From: an uncultured Lachnospiraceae bacterium
GTDB lineage: Bacteria; Bacillota; Clostridia; Lachnospirales; Lachnospiraceae
Direction: 5' to 3'
Assembly: GCA_947245585.1 (NCBI GenBank)
Contig: CAMXPV010000040.1
Coordinates: forward strand, 1 to 34,328
DNA: 34,328 nucleotides
A program made the translations under genes and the position numbers. Of the stretch, positions 1 through 7,379 are shown piece after piece; positions within the stretch are counted from its first letter, which is position 1; the number at the start of each line of letters is the position of its first letter. Under the pieces are notes generated by a model, which saw nothing but the letters and a program-made list of their open reading frames with translations, had not been told where the DNA came from and did not search any database.

Positions 1-506
1 TTATCCGGCACCTCCACCTGATAGCCGTCACGGATTTCCTGCTTAAACATACCGTAACGGTAGCGGATGCCACAACCATAGGCTTCATAGCCGAGCGTTG
101 CCAGAGAATCAAGGAAACATGCCGCCAGACGGCCAAGACCGCCGTTTCCAAGCGCTGCGTCGGGTTCCTGATCCTCCACCACGTTGATATCAATGCCAAG
201 TTCTGCGAGCGCCTTCTCAAATGCTTTATATGCCTGCAGATTGATCATATTGTTGCCGAGCGCGCGGCCCATCAGAAATTCCATGGACAAATAGTAAATC
301 ATTTTCGGATCCTGTCGCTCGAACTCCTTCTGGGACTTTAACCACTGATCCACTATGGCATCCTTAACCGCGTAGGATACCGCCTGAAAAATCTGTTGGT
401 CAGATGCCTCCTCCAACGTCTTTCTGTACAGGGTTTTTACATTGTAAAGAACGCTTCTCTTAAAAAGCTCTGTATCAAAAGTTGTTGCCGGTGCTTTTTT
501 TATCAT
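1..506 (-). CDS. glgP: Glycogen/alpha-glucan phosphorylase, N-terminal part (runs off the window edge)
   Basis: Phosphorolysis of alpha-1,4-glucan to glucose 1-phosphate in the cytoplasm. Read from 506 downward, the frame is open to base 1 and encodes about 168 N-terminal residues of a protein usually near 800 long. Recognisable family segments are YYLSMEFLMGRAL, then ALGNGGLGRLAACFLDSLATL, then YGCGIRYRYGMF, typical of the glycogen phosphorylase N-terminal domain. The ATG at 504-506 is chosen because GGAGGAGGAAGA ends just upstream. The catalytic C-terminal half with the pyridoxal-phosphate lysine is outside the window, so substrate preference (glycogen or maltodextrin) cannot be judged. It is transcribed alone from its own promoter at 563-591. 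Family assignment is firm; the symbol is the family default. Confidence 0.93.
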   Translation of the reverse strand, partial: MIKKAPATTFDTELFKRSVLYNVKTLYRKTLEEASDQQIFQAVSYAVKDAIVDQWLKSQKEFERQDPKMIYYLSMEFLMGRALGNNMINLQAYKAFEKALAELGIDINVVEDQEPDAALGNGGLGRLAACFLDSLATLGYEAYGCGIRYRYGMFKQEIRDGYQVEVPD

Positions 507-562
507 TTCTTCCTCCTCCTTGCTGTCTCTTACGTCACAGAAGTCTTTCCATATTCCTCTTT

Positions 563-591
563 ATTATATCTTGTATTTTGTCTTTTGACCA
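563..591 (-). promoter_or_regulatory. Sigma-A type promoter of the glycogen phosphorylase gene
   Basis: On the minus strand, TGGTCA (586-591) is followed after 17 bases by a perfect TATAAT (563-568). The start point would lie near 556, leaving about 50 bases of leader before the ATG at 506. The -35 box matches consensus at four of six positions. The rest of the 507-685 gap shows no clear terminator for the gene ending at 686. Confidence 0.7.
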
Positions 592-685
592 TATAAAGAT
601 TTAAATTTCACATTTTCCCTCGCAGGAATCGCCGCGCTTCCCATCCGCGCCATGCATTTGCCGCGCATCTCATACCATCCGCAGA

Positions 686-2116
686 TCAGTATTCATAGAG
701 CGCGCGGATTTCCCCACTCTCCATGTCTTTACAATAACACACGCTTCTTTTGCGCTCATAGCCGTCCCGCCATCCGATGCTGTACTTTTCACTGTAAGTC
801 AGATCCGTCACCGTAAAAAACAACTTCCCCTCCAGGTATTCAATCCCTTCCACCTGCTGTACGACCCTGCCATCCTCATGCGTTTTGAGGCCAAGTTCCT
901 CACTCTCCTCCACGGTAAGCAGGACATAGCAGATACCGGAAGTATCGGGATAAAACACTATGGAATCCGTGGGATTCTCAAACAGGTACACCCGCGGTTT
1001 ATCATATGGTGTATATCCTTCCCATGGCATAATATCCTTCTGCATCTTTCCACGCAGCTTAATCTGATGTACTCCCTCTTTACCTGCCGCAGGGCCGCAT
1101 CCGTCTTCGCGCGGCGTACAATACAACGATCTGCTGTGCTTATCATCATACAGATAAAAATACTCGCTGTAGGATGTCGCCAGAATCTTACATCCGCTTC
1201 CGTCTTTTTTCATGCCATAGATAGGCCCGCCCGAATACATATGCGCGTTTCCGTTGGTAGTTCCCATCGAAAAATAGAGATCATCCCCTGACATCTGAAA
1301 AACGGGGATAAAAAGCTGCGAAACAAAAAGGGAACCATCTATCACCTCAGTACCCATACAATCTGTATAGTCCTGCATGGTAAATGTCATCAACTCCTTT
1401 GTATGTCCCTGATAATCCGCAGAATACAGATGTAAGTCCGCCCAATCCGTCTTCTCATTTTCCATGCACCGATAGAAAAACACCTCTTCTTCCGTGGCAT
1501 CCAGATAGATTGCCTTCTGGCGCGATTCATCCGCCGCCAGGATATGCTCACGTCCATCCCTTGCATCAATCCAGGAAATCCCGTTCTGACCCAGACTGCA
1601 GATAATCCGATCCCCTGCCACATCGAGTATTCTCTCCTCGGAATCATACTCTATCACATCGCTGCCGTCCGGCGCACAGGAATAGACTACCGAAACTTCA
1701 GATGTTCCCTGCGGTTTCCACTTCTGGGAATACATCCTGTCTTCCACGATATACATTCCGTCGTAACCGTAATCCACTCCCACCTGCGCCACACTTCCAT
1801 CGCGCTCCACACACATGAGTTCCTTTTTCGTACCCGCAATCGGTGAGAACTCTCCCCACAGGCCGCCTTCCTCCATATCCTCATCAGAATACTGCCTGTA
1901 ATAAATTTTCCCCTCCCACGCGGTATACAATTTGTTTTTCATAGGCGGGAGATTGGTCAGATCATAGGATACCGGGCCGAAGTTATACTGTGCGCTGCCT
2001 GCTTCCTGCGTTTTTTCCGCAATGCTGTCTGTCCCAAAGCCTGTAAGCAGGCCAACTGCAGAGACTGCGGCCGCTGTCATACAGACTTTCCGGAGCACTC
2101 TTGGTATTGTTTTCAT
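686..2116 (-). CDS. Secreted or anchored beta-propeller-like protein of unknown function
   Basis: The 476-residue product starts with a basic n-region and a hydrophobic stretch (about residues 10-27), a signal peptide. The rest alternates short beta-rich segments with aromatic and Gly/Asp turns (for example IYYRQYSDED near residue 70 and IYGMKKDGSG in the middle), resembling the DUF5050/TolB-like propeller proteins common in Lachnospiraceae. No catalytic motif is recognised. The signal region reads LLTGFG where a lipoprotein would have LLTGCG, so the usual lipidation cysteine is absent. The ATG at 2116 lies 4 bases after the ileS stop, with GGAAAAAG inside the end of ileS as ribosome binding site. 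It is therefore probably co-transcribed and translationally coupled with ileS. The gene is certain as an ORF; the function is unknown. Confidence 0.82.
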   Translation of the reverse strand: MKTIPRVLRKVCMTAAAVSAVGLLTGFGTDSIAEKTQEAGSAQYNFGPVSYDLTNLPPMKNKLYTAWEGKIYYRQYSDEDMEEGGLWGEFSPIAGTKKELMCVERDGSVAQVGVDYGYDGMYIVEDRMYSQKWKPQGTSEVSVVYSCAPDGSDVIEYDSEERILDVAGDRIICSLGQNGISWIDARDGREHILAADESRQKAIYLDATEEEVFFYRCMENEKTDWADLHLYSADYQGHTKELMTFTMQDYTDCMGTEVIDGSLFVSQLFIPVFQMSGDDLYFSMGTTNGNAHMYSGGPIYGMKKDGSGCKILATSYSEYFYLYDDKHSRSLYCTPREDGCGPAAGKEGVHQIKLRGKMQKDIMPWEGYTPYDKPRVYLFENPTDSIVFYPDTSGICYVLLTVEESEELGLKTHEDGRVVQQVEGIEYLEGKLFFTVTDLTYSEKYSIGWRDGYERKRSVCYCKDMESGEIRALYEY

Positions 2117-2120
2117 GGTA

Positions 2121-5100
2121 TTACACTTTTTCCACGCCGATCGTCACGGTCTCTCCGTTCACGTTCCACTCCTTCATGACAGTCAGGCTCTCTCCCGTGC
2201 CGATGCTCTCAGCCAACACCTTCCCGGCAATCATGGCTTCATTTTTCGCGGCGATCTGCGCCACCTTCTCATTGCCGTTAAAGGAAACCCTGATGTGATC
2301 CATCACCTCAAAGTCCGCATCCTTTCTCATGGTCTGGATCTTGCTGATGATCTCGTAGACAAAGCCCTCCTCGATCAGCTCCTCCGACAGGTTCGTGTCA
2401 AGCACCACCGTCATATAATTGTCGGCCTCCGCCACAAAGCCTTCCTTCTGAGCCATGTCAATGAGCAAATCTTCCTCGGCAAGGGAAATCTCCGTGCCGT
2501 CCACATCAAATTTCAATGCGCCCTGTGATTTCAGCGTCTCCATAGCGGCGCTGCCGTCCACCGCAGACAGATAAGCCTTGATGCCGCCAAGCTGCTTGCC
2601 GTATTTCGGGCCCACGGTCTTAAGCTGGGGCTTGAAGCTGTAGGTGGTAAACGCCGACACATCGTCGGAAAATACGATCTGTTTTACATTCAGCTCGTCC
2701 TTGACGATATCCTGATAGAAGTCGTCAAGCACAGACTCCGCCTTCACATACATGGTGCCGATGGGCTGGCGGTTCTTGATGTTGGCCGTGTTGCGGGCCG
2801 CCCGGCCCATGACCACAATCTTAAGAACCTCCTCCATGGAATCTTCCAGCTTTTTGTCGATCATGTCCTCGTCCGCTGTCGGGAAGTCGCACAAGTGAAT
2901 GCTCTCCGGCGCGTCCTTGTCGATGCTGCACACCAGATTGCGGTAAATCTCCTCCGTCATAAAGGGGATCATGGGAGCCGCACACTTACAGATGGTCACA
3001 AGGGCCGTGTAGAGGGTCATATAAGCATTGATCTTATCCTGCTCCATGCCCTTTGCCCAAAAACGCTCACGGCTTCTTCTCACATACCAGTTACTCATCT
3101 CGTCCACGAAGTTGTCCAAAACTCTGGCCGCTTCGGGGATTCTATAATTGTCCAGATGGTCGTCCACTTCCTTGACGGCCGTGTTCAGCTTGGAGAGCAG
3201 CCACTTGTCCATAGCGGGAAGCTTCTCATAATCCAGACTGTATTTGGTCGCGTCAAAATTGTCGATATTGGCATAGAGCACGAAGAAGGCATAGGTATTC
3301 CAGAGCGTACCGAGGAATTTACGCTGTCCCTCCTGCACCGCTTTCCCGTGGAAACGGTTGGGCAGCCAGGGCGCGGAATTGATATAGAAATACCAACGGA
3401 TTGCGTCCGCTCCGTAGGTCTCAAGCGCCTCGAAGGGATCCACCGCATTGCCCTTAGACTTACTCATCTTCTGGCCGTTCTCGTCCTGCACATGCCCTAG
3501 CACGATGACATTTTCAAAGGGCGCGCAGTTAAACAGTAAAGTAGACTCCGCCATCAGCGAATAGAACCAACCGCGGGTCTGGTCAACCGCCTCGGAGATA
3601 AACTGGGCCGGGAACTGGCTGTCAAACAGCTCCTTGTTCTCAAACGGATAGTGATGCTGTGCAAAGGGCATCGCGCCGGAATCAAACCAACAGTCGATTA
3701 CCTCCGGCACCCGCTTCATGGTTTTGCCGCACTCCGGGCAGGTGCAGGTGATCTCGTCGATATAGGGTCTGTGCAGCTCCACGGTCTTCGCCGCCGCATT
3801 GCCGCTCAGTTTCTCTAATTCCTCACGGGAGCCGATGGCCTCCATATGGCCGCAGCCTTCGCACTCCCACACGTTTAAGGGCGTGCCCCAGTAACGGTTG
3901 CGGGAAATACCCCAGTCCTGAATGTTTTCCAACCAGTTGCCGAAACGCCCCTCGCCGATGGACTCGGGAATCCAGTTGACCGTCTTATTGTTCCGCACCA
4001 GATCGTCGCGCACCGCCGTCATCTTGATAAACCAGGACTCACGGGCATAGTAGATCAGGGGCGTATCGCAACGCCAACAGAACGGATAATCATGCTCAAA
4101 CTTAGGCGCGTCAAACAGCTTCCCCTCTTTGTCTAAATCCTTGATGACCTCCGGGTCAGCCTTCTTCACAAACAAACCGGCGTAGGGCGTCTCCTCGGTC
4201 ATATTTCCCTTGCCGTCCACAAACTGCACGAAAGGCAGGTCGTACTTGCGGCCAACCTGTGCATCGTCCTCACCGAAGGCGGGCGCGATATGCACGATAC
4301 CGGTACCGTCCGTCATGGTAACGTAATTGTCGCAGGTCACATAATGGGCTTTCTTTTTCTGCTTCGCCGCTTCCTCGCCCGCGCAGGCAAAGAGAGGCTC
4401 GTACTCCTTATATTCTAAGTCCGTACCGACATAAGTCTCCAAAATCTCATAGGCGGGCTTGTCGTCCGCAGACAGCTTACCCAACACCGTGTCCAGAAGC
4501 GCCTCGGCCATATAATAAGTATAGCCATCCGCCGCCTTCACCTTCACATAGGTCTCGGAAGGATTCACACACAGCGCCACGTTGGAGGGCAGCGTCCAGG
4601 GCGTGGTCGTCCATGCCAGGAAATAAGCGTCCTCGTCCTTTACCTTAAATCTGGCGATAGCGGAGCGCTCCTTCACTGCCTTGTAGCCCTGCGCCACCTC
4701 ATGGGAGGAGAGGGGCGTGCCGCAGCGGGGGCAGTAGGGCACAATCTTAAAGCCCTTGTACAAAAGGCCCTTGTCCCAGATCTGCTTAAGCGCCCACCAC
4801 TCGGACTCGATAAAATCGTCATGATAGGTCACATAGGGATCATCCATATCGGCCCAGAATCCTACCGTGCCGGAGAAATCCTCCCACATGCCCTTGTATT
4901 TCCACACGGACTCCTTACACTTGCTGATAAACGGGTCAAGGCCGTACTCCTCGATCTGCTCCTTGCCGTCCAGTCCCAGGAGCTTTTCCACTTCTAGCTC
5001 TACCGGAAGCCCGTGGGTGTCCCAACCGGCCTTTCTGGGCACCATACAGCCCTTCATGGTGCGGTATCTGGGAATCATGTCCTTGATGACACGTGTTAGC

Positions 5101-5276
5101 ACGTGCCCGATATGGGGCTTGCCGTTGGCCGTCGGCGGGCCGTCATAGAAGGTGTAGGTCGGGCCGTCCTTGCGGGAGTCCATACTTTTCTGAAAGATGT
5201 TGTTCTCCTTCCAGAAAAGACATACCTCCTTCTCCCTGTCCACAAAATTCAAGTTCGCGTCAACTTTCTGATACAT
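2121..5276 (-). CDS. ileS: Isoleucyl-tRNA synthetase, long eukaryotic-like (type 2) form
   Basis: Charges tRNA-Ile with isoleucine in the cytoplasm. The product is 1051 residues. It carries the class I signatures PHIGH near residue 55 and KMSKS in the second half. It also has the CP1 editing-domain segments TTTPWTLPSN and GTGIVHIAPAFGEDD, and ISRNRYWGTPLNVW. The length and the segment PYCPRCGTPLSSHEVAQGYK fit the type 2 bacterial enzymes, which resemble eukaryotic IleRS; members of that type are often insensitive to pseudomonic acid (family knowledge, not shown here). A longer reading frame to 5333 exists, but its first 19 codons run through the T-box terminator hairpin. The ATG at 5276 is preferred because AAAGG stands 9 bases upstream. 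Expression should be induced by uncharged tRNA-Ile through the T-box. A small secreted-protein gene follows after 4 bases. Confidence 0.97.
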   Translation of the reverse strand: MYQKVDANLNFVDREKEVCLFWKENNIFQKSMDSRKDGPTYTFYDGPPTANGKPHIGHVLTRVIKDMIPRYRTMKGCMVPRKAGWDTHGLPVELEVEKLLGLDGKEQIEEYGLDPFISKCKESVWKYKGMWEDFSGTVGFWADMDDPYVTYHDDFIESEWWALKQIWDKGLLYKGFKIVPYCPRCGTPLSSHEVAQGYKAVKERSAIARFKVKDEDAYFLAWTTTPWTLPSNVALCVNPSETYVKVKAADGYTYYMAEALLDTVLGKLSADDKPAYEILETYVGTDLEYKEYEPLFACAGEEAAKQKKKAHYVTCDNYVTMTDGTGIVHIAPAFGEDDAQVGRKYDLPFVQFVDGKGNMTEETPYAGLFVKKADPEVIKDLDKEGKLFDAPKFEHDYPFCWRCDTPLIYYARESWFIKMTAVRDDLVRNNKTVNWIPESIGEGRFGNWLENIQDWGISRNRYWGTPLNVWECEGCGHMEAIGSREELEKLSGNAAAKTVELHRPYIDEITCTCPECGKTMKRVPEVIDCWFDSGAMPFAQHHYPFENKELFDSQFPAQFISEAVDQTRGWFYSLMAESTLLFNCAPFENVIVLGHVQDENGQKMSKSKGNAVDPFEALETYGADAIRWYFYINSAPWLPNRFHGKAVQEGQRKFLGTLWNTYAFFVLYANIDNFDATKYSLDYEKLPAMDKWLLSKLNTAVKEVDDHLDNYRIPEAARVLDNFVDEMSNWYVRRSRERFWAKGMEQDKINAYMTLYTALVTICKCAAPMIPFMTEEIYRNLVCSIDKDAPESIHLCDFPTADEDMIDKKLEDSMEEVLKIVVMGRAARNTANIKNRQPIGTMYVKAESVLDDFYQDIVKDELNVKQIVFSDDVSAFTTYSFKPQLKTVGPKYGKQLGGIKAYLSAVDGSAAMETLKSQGALKFDVDGTEISLAEEDLLIDMAQKEGFVAEADNYMTVVLDTNLSEELIEEGFVYEIISKIQTMRKDADFEVMDHIRVSFNGNEKVAQIAAKNEAMIAGKVLAESIGTGESLTVMKEWNVNGETVTIGVEKV

Positions 5277-5294
5277 AGCGTCCATCCTTTCTTT

Positions 5295-5606
5295 GAAAAA
5301 ACAAACCCCCGTCCCGTAAAAGGACGAGGGCAAAATTCTCGTGATACCACCTGTTACGACGCACCACCATCCGCGAATGGCTATACGGTTCCCGGTAACG
5401 GCGGGAGGCCGTCAGAGCCTACTGTCTCATTCTGCGCTTACCGGTTCCCGAAAGGGCTTCCGGCAAAGGCTTTGAAAGTTCGGTCTGCAACTCAGAAGTG
5501 ATCTTCTCCGATCTCCTACTCGTACCGGACTCGCACCATCACCGGCTCGCTGTCACTTTGAAAGGTCGGGTACTGTCTTCCTCAAGGTCTGTACCTATGA
5601 TAACTG
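5295..5606 (-). ncRNA. T-box riboswitch leader of ileS, isoleucine-specific
   Basis: The minus-strand leader of ileS has the T-box layout. Its AGGTGGTATCACGAG block (5338-5352) matches the conserved T-box element that pairs with the tRNA acceptor end. It is followed directly by an intrinsic terminator at 5297-5331. About 150 bases upstream, within GAAGATCACTTCTGAG, the codon ATC (5500-5502) sits in the position expected for the specifier loop and matches isoleucine, in agreement with the downstream gene. The helices of stem I were not folded computationally; the specifier is placed by motif context. The 5' end is set by the promoter at 5613-5641. Confidence 0.93.
5297..5331 (-). terminator. 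Regulated terminator hairpin of the T-box leader
   Basis: On the minus strand CCCTCGTCC, a short TTTTACG loop and GGACGGGGG form a stable stem. It is followed by GTTTGTTTTTT before the ileS ribosome binding site. It competes with the antiterminator formed by the T-box element at 5338-5352. Confidence 0.88.
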
Positions 5607-5612
5607 CTTATC

Positions 5613-5641
5613 ATTTTGGCATCGAAAGAAGGAATTGTCAA
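5613..5641 (-). promoter_or_regulatory. Promoter of the ileS T-box transcript
   Basis: On the minus strand a perfect TTGACA (5636-5641) is followed after 17 bases by CAAAAT (5613-5618, four of six matches to TATAAT). It lies just after the hydrogenase stop codon and would start the transcript near 5606, at the beginning of the T-box leader. Confidence 0.6.
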
Positions 5642-5657
5642 GGTCATTTGACATTTT

Positions 5658-7379
5658 TTATCTTCCATGTTCGGTATGTAACAGCAGATGGGATTTGTGC
5701 GATAACGGTCTCTCAAAAAATTCCTCATACAATTTTAAGATATCGGGGTTTTCGTGGGAGAACCGACGCTCTGCGCACTTATCCAGATCCCGCAGCGTCC
5801 CGCTTCTTCCGTCGGCAAGCTCCATCCCGTCTTTAATGGGCTGTCCACCGCCTCCGACACATCCTCCCGGACAGGCCATGACTTCCACAAAATCGTAGTG
5901 CACCTCTCCTCTTTCCAGTGCTTCTATGAGTTTCGCAGTATTTCCCAACCCGTTTACCACTGCTGTCCGGATCGTAATGTCCTTTATTTGGAATTCCGCC
6001 TCTTTCCACAGCTTTTGCTCTCTGCTGCTGCGCACCTTGCTGAATGCATCCTCCTCCGGATTGCTCCCGGTCATCAGGTAATATGCCGAACGCAGAGCCG
6101 CCTCCATCACGCCGCCGGTCGTCCCGAAGATAACGCCCGCCCCGGTGCCCGCCTCCATAGGTCTGTCGCAGGGCTTTTCCGTGAGCGTGTGAGGGTCGAT
6201 GTGCGCCATCTTGATCATGCGGTTCAGCTCTCTGGTCGTCAGCACCACATCCACGTCATGACCCGCATACTCCTCATAAAACAGCTCCATTTCGCGTTCC
6301 GCCTTCTTTGCCATACAGGGCATGATTGATACGGTCACGATGTTCTCCGGAGAAACACCGATCTTTTGTGCAAAATAAGTCTTCATCACCGCGCCGAACA
6401 TCTGCTGCGGGGATTTCGCCGTGGAAAGTCTGTCCGCCAGATGGGGATAGCGGGCTTTCACAAACCGCACCCAACCGGGACAGCAGGAAGTAAACATGGG
6501 CATCCGTCTTGTGTCTCCCTTTTTGTAGCGCTCCACAAATTCGCTGCCCTCCTCCATGATGGTAAGATCGGCCGAGAAGACCGTGTCAAACACATAGTCG
6601 AAGCCCATCCGTTTCAGAGCGTCCACGATCTTGCCCATGGGCGTTTCTTCCGGTGTCATGCCAAACGCCTCGCCCCACGCCGTTCTCACCGCAGGCGCCA
6701 CCTGCACCACCGTTACCTTGTCCTTGTTGTCGATCGCCCACCATGCCTTTTCCGTGTCGTCCCTCGCCCGGAGCGCTCCCACCGGACAATGGGTGACACA
6801 TTGGCCGCACAGGGTACAGTCGGACTCTTCTATGTTACGGTTGCCCGCCACATACACGTCCGTTCGGGAGCCGGTTCCCTCAATGTCCCAGACATTCACA
6901 TTCTGTATCTTATCGCACACCTGAATGCAGCGCATACATTTAATACATTTATCGTTGTCCCGAATCAGCGGAAAATTTTTGTTCCAGGGCAGGGGCCGCA
7001 GTTCTTTTTCATAGGGCACATCCAGAATATTCAAGTCCCTGGCGATCGTCTGCAGGGAACAGTTCCGGTTGCGGGCGCAGGTCACGCAGTCCGTATTGTG
7101 TTGGGACAGGATCATTTCAATGGTTTTTCTCCTGTTTCTGCGCACCTTTGCGCTGTTGGTGTAAACCACCATCCCCTCCTCCACCTGATTGTTACAGGAG
7201 GTCACCAGCTTTTCTTTTCCCTCAATCTCCACCACGCACACGCGGCAGGCGCCGATCTCGTTGATATCTTTCAGATAACAGAGCTTGGGAATGGGTATGC
7301 CCGCCCTGTTTGCGGCCTCCATAATGGTGCTGCCGTTTTCCACTTCTATTTCCCGGTTGTCTATCGTCACCTTTACCAT
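5658..7379 (-). CDS. [FeFe] hydrogenase catalytic subunit, CpI-like group A architecture
   Basis: Reversible H2 formation at an H-cluster, probably cytoplasmic. From the ATG at 7379 the product has 573 residues, close to clostridial CpI. Domains in order are: a ferredoxin-like [2Fe-2S] domain with CRVC and its partner cysteines (1-80); a His-Cys3 [4Fe-4S] site HNTDCVTCARNRNC (about 95-110); two [4Fe-4S] sites CIKCMRCIQVC and CTLCGQC (about 145-205); the H-cluster domain with L1 TSCCPGW (near 297), L2 MPCMAKK (near 351) and L3 ACPGGCVGGGGQP (near 500); and a small-subunit tail. All H-cluster cysteines and the CC pair of the proton path are present. The frame extends upstream to 7457, but MVKVTIDN is the family start and has GGAGG 12 bases before it. 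The start overlaps the upstream stop by 7 bases (ATGGTAA), implying translational coupling and a complex with that flavoprotein. Confidence 0.95.
   Translation of the reverse strand: MVKVTIDNREIEVENGSTIMEAANRAGIPIPKLCYLKDINEIGACRVCVVEIEGKEKLVTSCNNQVEEGMVVYTNSAKVRRNRRKTIEMILSQHNTDCVTCARNRNCSLQTIARDLNILDVPYEKELRPLPWNKNFPLIRDNDKCIKCMRCIQVCDKIQNVNVWDIEGTGSRTDVYVAGNRNIEESDCTLCGQCVTHCPVGALRARDDTEKAWWAIDNKDKVTVVQVAPAVRTAWGEAFGMTPEETPMGKIVDALKRMGFDYVFDTVFSADLTIMEEGSEFVERYKKGDTRRMPMFTSCCPGWVRFVKARYPHLADRLSTAKSPQQMFGAVMKTYFAQKIGVSPENIVTVSIMPCMAKKAEREMELFYEEYAGHDVDVVLTTRELNRMIKMAHIDPHTLTEKPCDRPMEAGTGAGVIFGTTGGVMEAALRSAYYLMTGSNPEEDAFSKVRSSREQKLWKEAEFQIKDITIRTAVVNGLGNTAKLIEALERGEVHYDFVEVMACPGGCVGGGGQPIKDGMELADGRSGTLRDLDKCAERRFSHENPDILKLYEEFFERPLSHKSHLLLHTEHGR

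Noticed and set aside
5277..5333. Longer ileS start giving a 1070-residue protein
   Set aside because: These codons run through the T-box terminator stem and its T-run; the ATG at 5276 has a proper ribosome binding site.
5636..5657. TGTCAA/TTGACA inverted repeat after the hydrogenase gene as a terminator
   Set aside because: The stem is only six bases with no T-run, and one arm is the -35 box of the ileS promoter.
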